Below, piece after piece: positions 6,568-6,650 of a DNA stretch of 6,650 nt. How positions within the stretch are numbered: the first letter of the stretch is position 1; every line of letters begins with the position of its first letter. The notes beneath the pieces are model-generated. The model made no database searches. It was not told where the DNA came from and worked only from the letters and a program-made list of their open reading frames with translations. A program made the position numbers and the translations under genes. Source of the DNA: Anaerolineaceae bacterium (GTDB lineage Bacteria > Chloroflexota > Anaerolineae > Anaerolineales > Anaerolineaceae); contig DNOU01000092.1 in NCBI GenBank assembly GCA_003501835.1, positions 2,525 through 9,174 on the forward strand, read 5' to 3'.

Positions 6568-6578
6568 CTCGACACATT

Positions 6579-6650
6579 GCGGGTGTCGCCAAGCGGTAAG
6601 GCACCACCTTCCCAAGGTGGTATTCGTGGGTTCGAATCCCATCACCCGCT
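6579..6650 (+). tRNA. tRNA-Gly, anticodon CCC
   Basis: The 72-base sequence folds into a full cloverleaf. The acceptor stem pairs GCGGGTG (6579-6585) with CACCCGC (6643-6649), and the discriminator base is T at 6650. The D arm is GCC/GGC with the GG pair in its loop. The anticodon stem CCACC/GGTGG encloses the loop TTCCCAA, so the anticodon is CCC, which reads GGG glycine codons. The T arm has the loop TTCGAAT, with a G-T closing pair in its stem. A U discriminator is usual for bacterial tRNA-Gly. The window ends at the discriminator, so whether CCA is encoded cannot be seen. The gene is divergent from the mreB operon and has its own promoter. Confidence 0.97.

Noticed and set aside
1..6650. 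CRISPR array, insertion sequence, toxin-antitoxin, prophage or defence gene
   Set aside because: No such repeats, terminal inverted repeats, transposase or integrase motifs are visible; the window is filled by housekeeping genes plus one short intergenic region.

Overview
This window carries the rod-shape (elongasome) gene cluster of a bacterium. Five contiguous minus-strand genes encode MreB, MreC, MreD, PBP2 (MrdA) and RodA. The same strand then continues into gltX (glutamyl-tRNA synthetase), whose 3' part lies off the left edge. A tRNA-Gly gene with anticodon CCC is transcribed divergently from the right edge. Protein-coding density is almost complete: the only substantial non-coding stretch is the 148-base divergent region at 6431-6578.

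Organism. Base composition is close to balanced. The PBP2 and GluRS sequences have a flavour I associate with Chloroflexota, probably class Anaerolineae: PBP2 has a TGHGICDFLKG segment and a Cys-bearing insertion after its KTG motif, and GluRS has SEWLPTFPLH and LKPSGKGKM. This assignment is from memory of family sequences and is an inference, not a database result.

Layout, read in the direction of minus-strand transcription (right to left). An extended -10 promoter near 6470 precedes mreB (6430-5372, TTG start). Next come mreC (5342-4497, 29-base gap), mreD (4494-3994, 2-base gap), the PBP2 gene (3997-1898, overlapping mreD by 4 bases, TTG start), rodA (1883-789, 14-base gap) and gltX (773 to beyond base 1, 15-base gap). 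No terminator-like hairpin is visible at any junction, so one polycistronic transcript is the simplest reading. On the plus strand, a near-perfect sigma-70 promoter (6539-6567) drives tRNA-Gly (6579-6650) with a leader of only a few bases.

How they work together. MreB filaments on the inner membrane face organise the complex. MreC and MreD connect them to the extracytoplasmic machinery. RodA (SEDS glycosyltransferase) polymerises lipid II and PBP2 cross-links the strands, which gives lateral wall growth. gltX is a translation gene that appears to ride on the same transcript.

I do not see an undescribed system here: this is a recognisable housekeeping locus. The points worth a second look are local. 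PBP2 has six extracytoplasmic cysteines in three sequence-adjacent pairs. RodA has an altered QPDLGT-type motif. The divergent control region holds short dyads and repeats. The operon is compact and depends heavily on translational coupling.
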